From contig VGOX01000119.1 in NCBI GenBank assembly GCA_016875755.1, positions 1 to 6,873 on the forward strand: a stretch of 6,873 nucleotides of DNA. The letters run 5' to 3'. This document shows, in pieces, positions 1 through 5,627 of the stretch. The position numbers and the translations under genes are program-made. Numbering within the stretch: position 1 is the stretch's first letter; every line of letters starts with the position of its first letter. This DNA comes from Chloroflexota bacterium (GTDB lineage: Bacteria > Chloroflexota > Anaerolineae > Anaerolineales > Villigracilaceae). Under the pieces are notes generated by a model. The model saw only the letters and a program-made list of their open reading frames with translations. It had not been told where the DNA came from and did not search any database.

Positions 1-52
1 GGTGTTTTTTCTGAACATGCGTTGATTGTATTAAATTTTTTCGGTTTTGACG

Positions 53-70
53 AGGGTTGCTACCCTTTTT
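53..70 (+). terminator. Weak possible plus-strand terminator
   Basis: AGGGT at 53-57 pairs with ACCCT at 62-66 around a 4-base loop and is followed by a short T run at 67-70. The stem is only 5 bp and the T tract is short. No plus-strand gene ending here is visible, so this could easily be chance. Confidence 0.2.
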
Positions 71-130
71 GCAGTGGAGTCTTGTATGGTTTGAAGCAGA
101 TAGAAATGCTAACATACGCAAAATTCAAGA

Positions 131-146
131 TGTTATCTTTATAACA
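131..146. promoter_or_regulatory. Perfect 16-bp palindrome TGTTAT-CTTT-ATAACA
   Basis: Two perfect 6-base arms flank a 4-base centre in the AT-rich left gap. There is no T tract after it on either strand, so it does not look like a terminator. The GTTAT/ATAAC arms resemble the core of the gammaproteobacterial Zur operator (recalled pattern GTTATA-N-TATAAC). A gene starting left of the window could use it as an operator, but that gene cannot be seen. Confidence 0.25.
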
Positions 147-181
147 AGCAGGAGCAATCATATTTTTCTTTTTTTTTGCAG

Positions 182-442
182 TTACTTTCCTGCCGCATTC
201 ACGGTTTGATTTCTAGGTCGCGGTGGCGCACAGCATGGACAACCGAAAGAATGAGGCGCGGGTGCAGATGATGAATCCGCTTCGCTGGATTTACTCGAAC
301 CGATGAACATGGCGGCGGTCAGTCCGCGGCGTACGGGTACACCACAGATGGGACACCACATCGGGTCATCTGCCATGCTCATGGGACGCAGCTCTTCGAT
401 CTCCAATTCGCATTCGGGACAGAAATACACATAGGTCGGCAT
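182..442 (-). CDS. FmdB-like small zinc-ribbon protein
   Basis: An 86-residue protein opening MPTYVYFCPEC, the typical start of the FmdB/CxxC-CxxC regulatory-type zinc-ribbon family (usually about 60-110 residues). The ribbon cysteines are C8, C11, C30 and C33 (CPEC...CPIC), which should bind one zinc ion. A Ser/Ala-rich linker (about 48-65) leads to a second Cys cluster, CPCC, at 68-71. Family members are poorly characterised, and FmdB was proposed as a regulator of the formamidase operon, so no specific function can be assigned. The ATG lies 2 bases after the stop of the WD40 gene with only a weak GAAG/AAG upstream, so translation is probably coupled. As the last gene of a putative zinc-responsive operon it could be a zinc-dependent client or a regulator; that is inference. 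Confidence 0.85.
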   Translation of the reverse strand: MPTYVYFCPECELEIEELRPMSMADDPMWCPICGVPVRRGLTAAMFIGSSKSSEADSSSAPAPHSFGCPCCAPPRPRNQTVNAAGK

Positions 443-444
443 GC

Positions 445-1479
445 TTACTTCACTTCAAACAAAAACACATCACCCGCTTCGGTGCCTGCCGCGAGGAACT
501 TGCCATTGGGTGACCACGTGATTTGACTGACGGGTTCTTCCAACTCTGCTGTAAGCAGCGGAGATTTTTTATTCTTCATTCCGCGCCACAACATCAAATT
601 ACCATCGCGCCCGCCCGAGGCAAGGATGTCACCCACGGGTTGAAAGGCGAGGCATGAGATCAGGTCTTCGTGGCTCTGCAGGGTGGCGGGTTTGCTGCCT
701 TCGGGTCCTTTGCCTGAACAATCCCAAACCACTACGCTGTCGCTGCCGCCAGTGGCAAGGTAACGGCTGGACGCGTCCCATGCGAGTTGCATGACCTTGA
801 CGGGGTAGCCCCACATTTGCAGGTTCTGTCCCGTGTCGGCAAACCAAAAGTGGATGGTCGAGTCCTGATCACCCGTGGCGATGAACCTGCCATCGGGACT
901 CCACGCCATGACCAACGCGGAACCCTTCCACGGGTTTTCTTCAATGCAGGCGGATTCACCTGGCGTATAGAGATTTAATCCACCGTAGCCTGTGACTGCC
1001 AACACTTGCGGACGCTCGTCCCCTGCCCGCTTCGGACGCCAGCCGAGGCTGGATACCGTTGACCGAGGATGGTCATACGCTTGAAGCATTTCCCCTGCGG
1101 GTGTCCAGAGTCGAATCTTGCGCCCCGCACACGAAGCGAGATACGCGCCGTCAGCGCTCCAGTCGAGTCGTTCCACCCATGCCGAGCCGCCATCCATCTC
1201 GCAGACTTGCTCGCCCGTGGACGAATCCCATAAACGGACTTTGCCATCCTGTCCGCTGGTGGCGAGAAGTGAAGAATCAGGCTGAGGCTGAAACCTCATG
1301 CTCATCGTCCCGAACCCGTGAGCGGGTAGAGTGAAGCGGCGCGTTCCGTCGAGGTGGAAGAGAGTCACGGGTCCACTCACACTTGCGACAGCTAGAGTCT
1401 GCCCGTCGGGTGACCAATCCAACGCGAGGACGTGATCGTCAATGGCGTTGCGCCAGAGGTGATTGAACGTGATCTTCAT
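445..1479 (-). CDS. WD40-repeat beta-propeller protein coupled to CobW
   Basis: A soluble 344-residue protein built almost wholly of WD40 repeats. About eight units can be read, each with the pattern hydrophobic-x-W-S-P-D-G...L-A-x-G...D-x-x-h-x-L-W. Clear examples are LDWSPDG, VRLWD, LDWSADG, MAWSPDG, VVVWD and ITWSPNG. It has no signal peptide, membrane segment or attached catalytic domain, so it is probably a cytoplasmic protein-protein scaffold. I choose the ATG at 1479-1477, which overlaps the cobW stop as ATGA. A TTG at 1488 would add three residues (MPG) but has no better ribosome site. No Shine-Dalgarno is visible for either, which fits translational coupling to the GTPase. The tight coupling suggests a physical or stoichiometric link with CobW, for example client presentation; that is inference. 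Seven versus eight blades cannot be settled by eye. Confidence 0.88.
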   Translation of the reverse strand: MKITFNHLWRNAIDDHVLALDWSPDGQTLAVASVSGPVTLFHLDGTRRFTLPAHGFGTMSMRFQPQPDSSLLATSGQDGKVRLWDSSTGEQVCEMDGGSAWVERLDWSADGAYLASCAGRKIRLWTPAGEMLQAYDHPRSTVSSLGWRPKRAGDERPQVLAVTGYGGLNLYTPGESACIEENPWKGSALVMAWSPDGRFIATGDQDSTIHFWFADTGQNLQMWGYPVKVMQLAWDASSRYLATGGSDSVVVWDCSGKGPEGSKPATLQSHEDLISCLAFQPVGDILASGGRDGNLMLWRGMKNKKSPLLTAELEEPVSQITWSPNGKFLAAGTEAGDVFLFEVK

Positions 1480-2819
1480 GCCAGGCAATCGCGGAAGGAT
1501 TGGTTGAGTTCGGCGCGGTCGAGATTGCGCCCGATGAAGATGAGCGTGTTGCGGCGAGTCTCATTACCCCACGGACGTTCGGGGCGACCGTCGAAGAGCA
1601 TGTGAACACCCTGGAATACAAAGCGGCGGTCTTCGCCTTTGATGCTGAGCACGCCTTTCATGCGGAAGATGTCCACGCCTTTTTCGCGCAGAAGTTTGCC
1701 GAGCCAGGCGTTGAGTTTTTTATCGTCGAGGTCACCTGGGGTGGTGATGCCTACCGAGGTCACTTCATCATCGTGTTCATGCGGCGGTTTGAATTCACGC
1801 TCGGCAGACGGTGCAACAGCGCTTCCATTTTGCAAACTGAGGTTGAACTCGGAAGGATGATGTTCGGTGAATAATCCGTACGCGCTGGATGTTTCCACTT
1901 TGAGTTTGAAACGCATTTCATTCTCGGTGGTGATGGGCAGGCGATGGAGTTGTTCTTCGGGTTGAATGGACTCACCGCTATATTTTTTGGCATACTCTCG
2001 CGCAGAGAAAGTGAGCGTGGCAGGCATGATGGCAGATTCAATACCAGTTGCATTTGCCTGTGGCATTGGCAGGAAAGCCACATCCATCGTTTCATCATCG
2101 GGACCTGGTTGCAAAACGAGTTCGTATTCGCCCGCATTGAGTTGATATGCGCCCGCCCATTCGAAGGGATATTCAGGCTCCATAAATTTCGGGTCAACCT
2201 CGAGCGCACGAGTCACATTGAATCCGCCCACGTTGAGAATGCGGTCAAGGTCGATTGCGGCATCTTGTGTGCGGTACATCTTCGCGGCGGCATTCATAGC
2301 GTGGATGCGGCTTTCGAGTTCGTCCAGTGCGGCGGGTTCCACCAAGTCCACTTTGTTGAGCAAAATGACATCGGCAAAGGCGATCTGTTCCACCACTTCG
2401 GGCGTGTCGTCCAAATGCTGAATGACGTGCTTGGCGTCCACCAGTGTAACGATGCCATCGAGTCGCATTTTCGCGGCGAGTTCTTCATCCATAAAGAAAG
2501 TCTGCGCCACAGGACCTGGGTCTGCCATGCCTGTGGTTTCGATCAGGATGTAATCGAACTTGTCTTTGCGCTTCATCAAGTTGCCGAGAATGCGGATGAG
2601 GTCTCCGCGCACGGTGCAGCAGATGCAACCATTGTTCATTTCAAAGACTTCTTCTTCGGCGCCGATGACCAATTCCTGGTCAACGCCCACTTCGCCAAAC
2701 TCATTTTCGATCACGGCAATGCGCTTGCCGTGGTTTTCATGCAGAATACGATTCAATAAGGTGGTCTTGCCTGAGCCAAGAAAACCTGTCAAGACGGTGA
2801 CGGGTACGCGAGTATCCAT
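1476..2819 (-). CDS. COG0523/CobW-family metal-transfer GTPase, long variant
   Basis: A 447-residue G3E-family P-loop GTPase. Motifs in order: Walker A GFLGSGKTT (12-20), the family metal site GCICC (C65, C67, C68), Walker B/switch ETTGMADP (94-101), base-specificity NKVD (155-158), and a CobW C-terminal domain (about 365-445). The family couples GTP hydrolysis to metal delivery; members beside Zur-type regulators, and eukaryotic ZNG1, act with zinc. It exceeds the usual 320-400 residues because of a roughly 140-residue middle segment (about 212-350) containing FTEHHPSEF (317-325) and PPHEHDDEV (345-353), whose His and acidic residues may bind metal. I recall related long CobW proteins with this segment, so it looks like a subfamily trait. 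Start: AAGGAG at 2827-2832 with 7-base spacing. Its stop overlaps the WD40 start. The neighbourhood favours zinc over cobalt; there are no cobalamin genes here. Confidence 0.95.
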   Translation of the reverse strand: MDTRVPVTVLTGFLGSGKTTLLNRILHENHGKRIAVIENEFGEVGVDQELVIGAEEEVFEMNNGCICCTVRGDLIRILGNLMKRKDKFDYILIETTGMADPGPVAQTFFMDEELAAKMRLDGIVTLVDAKHVIQHLDDTPEVVEQIAFADVILLNKVDLVEPAALDELESRIHAMNAAAKMYRTQDAAIDLDRILNVGGFNVTRALEVDPKFMEPEYPFEWAGAYQLNAGEYELVLQPGPDDETMDVAFLPMPQANATGIESAIMPATLTFSAREYAKKYSGESIQPEEQLHRLPITTENEMRFKLKVETSSAYGLFTEHHPSEFNLSLQNGSAVAPSAEREFKPPHEHDDEVTSVGITTPGDLDDKKLNAWLGKLLREKGVDIFRMKGVLSIKGEDRRFVFQGVHMLFDGRPERPWGNETRRNTLIFIGRNLDRAELNQSFRDCLA

Positions 2820-2826
2820 TTTTTTT

Positions 2827-2832
2827 CTCCTT
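2827..2832 (-). promoter_or_regulatory. Ribosome binding site of the CobW gene
   Basis: AAGGAG on the minus strand, separated by seven A residues from the ATG at 2819-2817. It is one of the two best ribosome sites in front of a main gene here. It touches the degenerate Zur-like box at 2831-2847, so a bound repressor could also cover this DNA. Confidence 0.85.
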
Positions 2833-2847
2833 GTTATAAAAATTCAA
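2831..2847 (-). promoter_or_regulatory. Degenerate candidate Zur box in front of CobW
   Basis: On the minus strand this reads TTGAATTTTTATAACAA. It agrees with the zur-promoter palindrome TTGAAATCTTATTTCAA at 13 of 17 positions, but its own two halves are not well matched. It includes a TATAAC that could be a -10, although the adjacent ribosome site leaves little room for a leader. It may be a relic, a weak operator, or chance in AT-rich DNA. Confidence 0.3.
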
Positions 2848-2860
2848 GCCAAATGCTTTT

Positions 2861-2931
2861 CACCACAGAGATCACAAAGATCACTGAGGAACCTTCAAAA
2901 AAACTCTGTGAACTCAGTGTTCTCCGTGGTG
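2861..2931. repeat. 71-bp imperfect palindrome of the dispersed CACCACAGAG...CTCYGTGGTG type
   Basis: The left arm (2861-2889) begins CACCACAGAGATCAC and the right arm (2903-2931) ends TGTTCTCCGTGGTG. The arms pair at about 22 of 29 positions around an A-rich centre. Translations of such elements give low-complexity FTTEITKITE-like strings, which I recognise from similar elements in many bacterial genomes. It sits between the aminotransferase-like gene and cobW and fills most of their 118-base gap. In RNA it would form a long hairpin, so it could stabilise, attenuate or separate the two cistrons. No transposase is present, so it would be non-autonomous. Confidence 0.7.
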
Positions 2932-2937
2932 TATCTT

Positions 2938-4056
2938 TCAAACTAATTCTTTTTCCAACCAGACAGGGCGGTAGGCGTCGTGCTCTTCGCCGTACATTTC
3001 ATTCATCAACGCGGCATATTCCACCGCGCGTTTCGAATCGGTGTACCAACGCACACCAAGATACTCCGCTGTCTTCACCACACCCAAGACCGCGCCGCGA
3101 ATTTCTTTTTCTGTAAAAAATGGGCTGGCAGGGATCAAGACCCAACGTGCCAACCGTTCCGCCGACTCGTGCTGGGTGGCAATCGCCGCGTAATGCAGCG
3201 GACGAATCTCGGGCGCCCACTTGGAAGGTGTGTTCTCTGCGCGCAGATACATCACAAAAGTCGAAACTTCACATTCATCGGGAATGCGCACTGCCACCCC
3301 ATGCGGCAGAAAAACCTGCTGTTCATCGTTCATCGGCAAGCCCGCCGCCTCATGCAGTCCGCGCCGAATCTCATGCAACACCTGCAACTGTTTTTGTGCC
3401 AATCCATTTGCGCCAAACCAACGTTCATGCTGCGCCACAGACTTCTCGCAACATGGCAGATCGCTCTCGCTCATACGAATACCGATCGCATTGCGCAGCC
3501 ATTCGCCGCGTTTGGAAAAGACCAACAACGCACCCGCCTGAGTCTCATCCGCTGAAAGGTGCAAGCCATACAAAGTGACATCGGCAGAAAGTGAAGGATT
3601 CGCTATCGGCAGCGAGTCGCTGCAATCTGCTACAACAGGAATCGGGGAGGAAGAAGCGGGCTGAATCCACGCCCCAGCTTGAGTCTGCATCCAAGCCGCA
3701 TCCATGCCCAAACCGAATCCCCGCGCTTCATCCTGACTGAAAGCCTGCTCCAACATCCGAAACTGAATCTGCGCTCCATGCCGCTTCACCGCATTGACAA
3801 CGTCCACCGAGGAGTTGGCGTCCACTGCTACAGTTTTGCCGCGCAAGTTGAGCGCTTCGAGAATCAAGCGCCGCGCCTGAGCGACATTCTTCACCACGAG
3901 GACAGGCGCGTTGAGAGTTGCAGCCCAGCGTTCACACGGGTGCGCTTCGGCTGCCGTGTGAGCAAACTCCACAGGCAGCAGCAAACTCTTTTCATATAGA
4001 TCAGGCAGGGAATAATCCGCGCCCCACACGGGGGCATCGCCACAGGCTCCAGGCAT
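2938..4056 (-). CDS. Degenerate DegT/DnrJ/EryC1-like protein lacking the PLP lysine
   Basis: A 372-residue protein with no exact match I recognise, but with the outline of the fold-type I DegT/DnrJ/EryC1/StrS aminotransferases. Residues 52-103 resemble their cofactor-domain start (VLVVKNVAQARRLILEAL, then GKTVAVDANSSVDVVNAVKRHGA). PVVADCSDS (140-148) matches the strand whose Asp contacts the pyridine nitrogen (D144 kept). ADVTLYGLHLSADETQAG (158-175) matches the segment that normally ends H-x-x-K-N, but the Schiff-base lysine is replaced, probably by A169. LIPASPFFTEKEIRGAV near the C-terminus matches the family's LPLxPxLTxEEI end. A classical aminotransferase reaction is therefore unlikely; it may be a sugar- or metabolite-binding or regulatory pseudo-enzyme. 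The ATG is supported by AGGAGG (4064-4069, spacing 7). It has its own TGAAA-N5-TTTCA box upstream and leads the CobW/WD40/FmdB gene set. The fold call is moderately sure; the function is unknown. Confidence 0.72.
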   Translation of the reverse strand: MPGACGDAPVWGADYSLPDLYEKSLLLPVEFAHTAAEAHPCERWAATLNAPVLVVKNVAQARRLILEALNLRGKTVAVDANSSVDVVNAVKRHGAQIQFRMLEQAFSQDEARGFGLGMDAAWMQTQAGAWIQPASSSPIPVVADCSDSLPIANPSLSADVTLYGLHLSADETQAGALLVFSKRGEWLRNAIGIRMSESDLPCCEKSVAQHERWFGANGLAQKQLQVLHEIRRGLHEAAGLPMNDEQQVFLPHGVAVRIPDECEVSTFVMYLRAENTPSKWAPEIRPLHYAAIATQHESAERLARWVLIPASPFFTEKEIRGAVLGVVKTAEYLGVRWYTDSKRAVEYAALMNEMYGEEHDAYRPVWLEKELV

Positions 4057-4095
4057 TCAGAAACCTCCTGTCCAAAGATCGCGCCAGTCCAACAT
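4057..4095 (-). CDS. 12-codon leader ORF in frame with the aminotransferase-like gene
   Basis: An ATG at 4095-4093 has its own strong GAGGAG (4101-4106, spacing 5). It encodes MLDWRDLWTGGF and then TGA, which is immediately followed, in the same frame, by the ATG of the next gene. The AGGAGG of that gene lies inside this ORF, in the Thr-Gly-Gly codons. The arrangement fits a leader peptide that couples translation by termination-reinitiation. Alternatives are a recently interrupted N-terminus or UGA recoding. Two of the twelve codons are Trp. The peptide itself has no recognised function. Confidence 0.4.
   Translation of the reverse strand: MLDWRDLWTGGF
4064..4069 (-). promoter_or_regulatory. 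Ribosome binding site fixing the aminotransferase-like start
   Basis: AGGAGG on the minus strand, 7 bases before the ATG at 4056-4054, is an ideal spacing. It is the main reason to start the protein at this ATG rather than at the upstream in-frame ATG at 4095. Confidence 0.8.
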
Positions 4096-4110
4096 CTCGA
4101 CTCCTCTAAA

Positions 4111-4125
4111 TGAAAAACGTTTTCA
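4111..4125. promoter_or_regulatory. Candidate Zur box before the aminotransferase-like operon
   Basis: TGAAAAACGTTTTCA is a near-perfect palindrome (six matching arm bases around a 3-base centre). It shares the outer TGAAA...TTTCA and total length with the boxes before zur and the CRP-like regulator. It lies 16 bases upstream of the leader ORF start and 55 bases upstream of the main ATG, just after the znuA terminator, where a new promoter would be needed. No confident -10/-35 pair can be assigned; TATAGA at 4135-4140 is a possible -10. Confidence 0.6.
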
Positions 4126-4141
4126 ATAAGAAAATCTATAA

Positions 4142-4172
4142 AAAGACAGGGAGTTTGCGGCTCCCTGTCTTT
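4142..4172 (-). terminator. Rho-independent terminator after znuA
   Basis: A 12-bp perfect stem (AAAGACAGGGAG at 4142-4153 with its complement at 4161-4172) encloses a 7-base loop and gives a TTTTTATAG run in the minus-strand transcript. It starts 18 bases after the znuA stop at 4191. It separates the zur-znuA unit from the aminotransferase-like/CobW unit. Confidence 0.92.
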
Positions 4173-4190
4173 GGGGGAATTACAGGGTGT

Positions 4191-5180
4191 TTACTTCAAA
4201 CCTTCAACGATCTGGGTGACGTTGTACTTCATCATCTCGATGTAGGTCGCGGCGGGAGCGCCATCGGTCAGGGTTTCGAGGTAAAGACCGCTCACCACTT
4301 TTGCGCCTGTTTCGGCGGCGATCTGATCCGCAAGGTCGGCATTCTCCACTTCACCGAGGAAGATGGCAGGTGCGCCAGAGGCTTTGATGGATTCGATGGT
4401 TGCTGCAAGTTCCTGCGCCGAGGCGCTGGCTTCGGTGCTGAAACTCACCACAATGGTATCCACCACCTCAAAACCATAACGTTCGGCAAAATAGCCCAGC
4501 GCTTCGTGGTTGGTCACCAACAAGCGGCGTTCCGCAGGGACGCTTTCCACTTGTTCCTTGATAAAAGCATCCAGTTCATTCAACTGCGCAATGTAGGCAT
4601 CGGCGTTGGCTTTGTAGGTCTCTGCGCCCTCTGGGTCGGCTTCGCTCAATCCATCACGGATATTTTCGACGTAGGTGATGACGAGGTTCGGGTCGAGCCA
4701 CATGTGCGGGTCGCCTGCTTCGTGTGCATGTTCTTCGCCCTCAGCATGCTCTTCGCCTTCTGCATGTTCCTCACCTTCAGCATGTTCTTCGCCTTCGTGC
4801 CCATGTTCCTCCATCGCATGCGGAGTCAGACCTGCTGTTGCTTCAATGATTAAGCGTTCACCGCCTGCATTTTCGATCAGCGCTTCGATGAAATGTTCAT
4901 ATTCGATACCATTAAGGATCAATACATTGCTTTCGGCGATCTTTGCCACATCAGTAGGAGCTTCTTGATAGGCATGCGGGTCGGCACCTACTGGTAACAG
5001 AGATTCAACGACGGCTCGGTCACCTGCCACATTTTGAGCAATGTCTGCCAAAAAAGTGGTGGAGGCGAGTACTTTAATAGAGCCTGATTCTGCTGATCCT
5101 GTTTGAGCGCCGCCACATGCAGCAAGCAAAAGACCCAACAGGGTCAGCAGTGAAACGATCGAGAGTAATTTTTTCTTCAT
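4191..5180 (-). CDS. znuA: Zinc ABC transporter substrate-binding lipoprotein ZnuA
   Basis: A 329-residue cluster A-I (ZnuA/TroA-type) metal-binding protein of a high-affinity importer. A lipoprotein signal (residues 2-21) ends in LAAC, so C22 would be lipidated and the protein anchored outside the membrane. Candidate ligands are H69 (ADPHAYQ), H159 (GDPHMWLDP), H225 (TNHEALGYFAERYG) and D306 near the C-terminus. Between the first two lies a His/Glu-rich loop (124-154) with three EEHAEG units and one EEHAHE. Such loops are typical of zinc-specific rather than manganese-specific members. Start: ATG with AAAGGA/AGGAA upstream, in a 24-base gap after zur, so the two are probably cotranscribed. 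A strong terminator follows. The cognate permease and ATPase (ZnuB, ZnuC) are absent from the window and must be supplied from elsewhere. Confidence 0.95.
   Translation of the reverse strand: MKKKLLSIVSLLTLLGLLLAACGGAQTGSAESGSIKVLASTTFLADIAQNVAGDRAVVESLLPVGADPHAYQEAPTDVAKIAESNVLILNGIEYEHFIEALIENAGGERLIIEATAGLTPHAMEEHGHEGEEHAEGEEHAEGEEHAEGEEHAHEAGDPHMWLDPNLVITYVENIRDGLSEADPEGAETYKANADAYIAQLNELDAFIKEQVESVPAERRLLVTNHEALGYFAERYGFEVVDTIVVSFSTEASASAQELAATIESIKASGAPAIFLGEVENADLADQIAAETGAKVVSGLYLETLTDGAPAATYIEMMKYNVTQIVEGLK
4719..4790 (-). repeat. Four 18-bp tandem units encoding the His-rich loop of ZnuA
   Basis: Units at 4773-4790, 4755-4772 and 4737-4754 encode the same peptide EEHAEG with different codons (GAA/GAG, GCT/GCA, GGT/GGC). 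A fourth at 4719-4736 encodes EEHAHE. The differences among the first three are only synonymous, so the repeat is not a very recent duplication and the peptide seems to be under selection. Each unit adds one His and three acidic side chains for low-affinity zinc capture. Confidence 0.85.
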
Positions 5181-5204
5181 CTTCCTTTTTCCTTTGTTTG
5201 GATA

Positions 5205-5627
5205 TTAATGTCGGCAATTGGCACATAGACCCAAAAACTGGATCAGACTTAAGTCCAGTTTGTAGCCCGTCTTTTTCGAGATTACTTCCGCCAGTGCGCT
5301 GATGTCGCCATCAAAGAAGGCGACCTGTCCGCATGAGTTGCACAAGAGCATGTGCTGATCTGAACTGGCAACAGGCAGGTAAGCGTGGTGACCGTCGGCG
5401 CGATGGATGCGCTGTACAAGATTTAACTCGAGCAGTTTTTCCACGGTGCGATAGACCGTCACCAAGCCGAGGTCTGGGTGATGTTCTCGTGCCAGCTCAT
5501 GCAATTCTTGAACGCCGAGCGGGCGCAGCGACCCCAGCAAAACTGAAATCACCGCCTCACGCGGGGCGGTGACGCGGCAGCCTGCCTGATGTAAGAGTTT
5601 GGTCCAATGAAATTGAGTGTCTGTCAT
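5205..5627 (-). CDS. zur: Fur-family zinc-responsive repressor (Zur)
   Basis: A 140-residue protein of normal Fur-family length. The N-terminal winged helix includes RVTAPREAVISVL (18-30) and the recognition region GLVTVYRTVEKL (54-65). The dimerisation domain carries GHHAYLP (79-85) and D90-x-H92. The structural zinc site is two pairs, C96-x2-C99 (LCNSCG) and C135-x2-C138 (LCANCRH at the very end). Zur proteins bind DNA when zinc-loaded and repress uptake genes. Assignment to Zur rather than Fur or PerR rests on the linked znuA and cobW genes. It is followed after 24 bases by znuA. Its ATG directly abuts a palindromic hairpin (5628-5661) containing a candidate Zur box, and no standard Shine-Dalgarno is visible, so initiation may be weak or structure-controlled. 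Autoregulation is likely. Confidence 0.92.
   Translation of the reverse strand: MTDTQFHWTKLLHQAGCRVTAPREAVISVLLGSLRPLGVQELHELAREHHPDLGLVTVYRTVEKLLELNLVQRIHRADGHHAYLPVASSDQHMLLCNSCGQVAFFDGDISALAEVISKKTGYKLDLSLIQFLGLCANCRH

Larger units (their letters stand above)
1..181. other. Left-edge non-coding stretch downstream of the zinc-ribbon gene
   Basis: No convincing gene is visible here. The stretch is AT-rich and lies downstream of the last minus-strand gene. No clear rho-independent terminator follows that gene on the minus strand, because the only long homopolymer near its stop becomes A-rich in the transcript. The stretch holds two small inverted repeats, listed separately (53-70 and 131-146). 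It may contain the promoter region of a gene lying left of the window. Confidence 0.6.

Noticed and set aside
1944..2759. A 271-codon plus-strand open frame
   Set aside because: It is exactly antisense to the well-supported CobW GTPase, has no family signature, and its composition is that of a reverse-complement shadow.
1476..2819. Cobalamin-biosynthesis role for the CobW homologue
   Set aside because: There are no cobalamin genes or cobalamin riboswitch in the window, while zur and znuA are adjacent; a zinc role fits better.
2853..3116. A short plus-strand frame starting in the dispersed repeat
   Set aside because: It translates the repeat into a low-complexity FTTEITKITE-like string and then runs antisense to the aminotransferase-like gene; such frames are frequent artefacts of this repeat type.
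4021..4059. Selenocysteine insertion at the UGA before the aminotransferase-like gene
   Set aside because: As a primary call it is rejected: an ideal AGGAGG-ATG follows the UGA, the hairpin is short, and DegT-like proteins are not known to me as selenoproteins. It is kept only as an alternative in the findings.
4719..4790. Possible CRISPR-like direct repeats
   Set aside because: The 18-bp units are contiguous, without spacers, and lie in frame within znuA as His-rich codons.
4110..4853. A 247-codon plus-strand open frame with Phe/Met-rich repeats
   Set aside because: It is antisense to znuA; the apparent hydrophobic repeats are the complement of the EEHAEG units, and its start lies in the candidate Zur box and terminator region.
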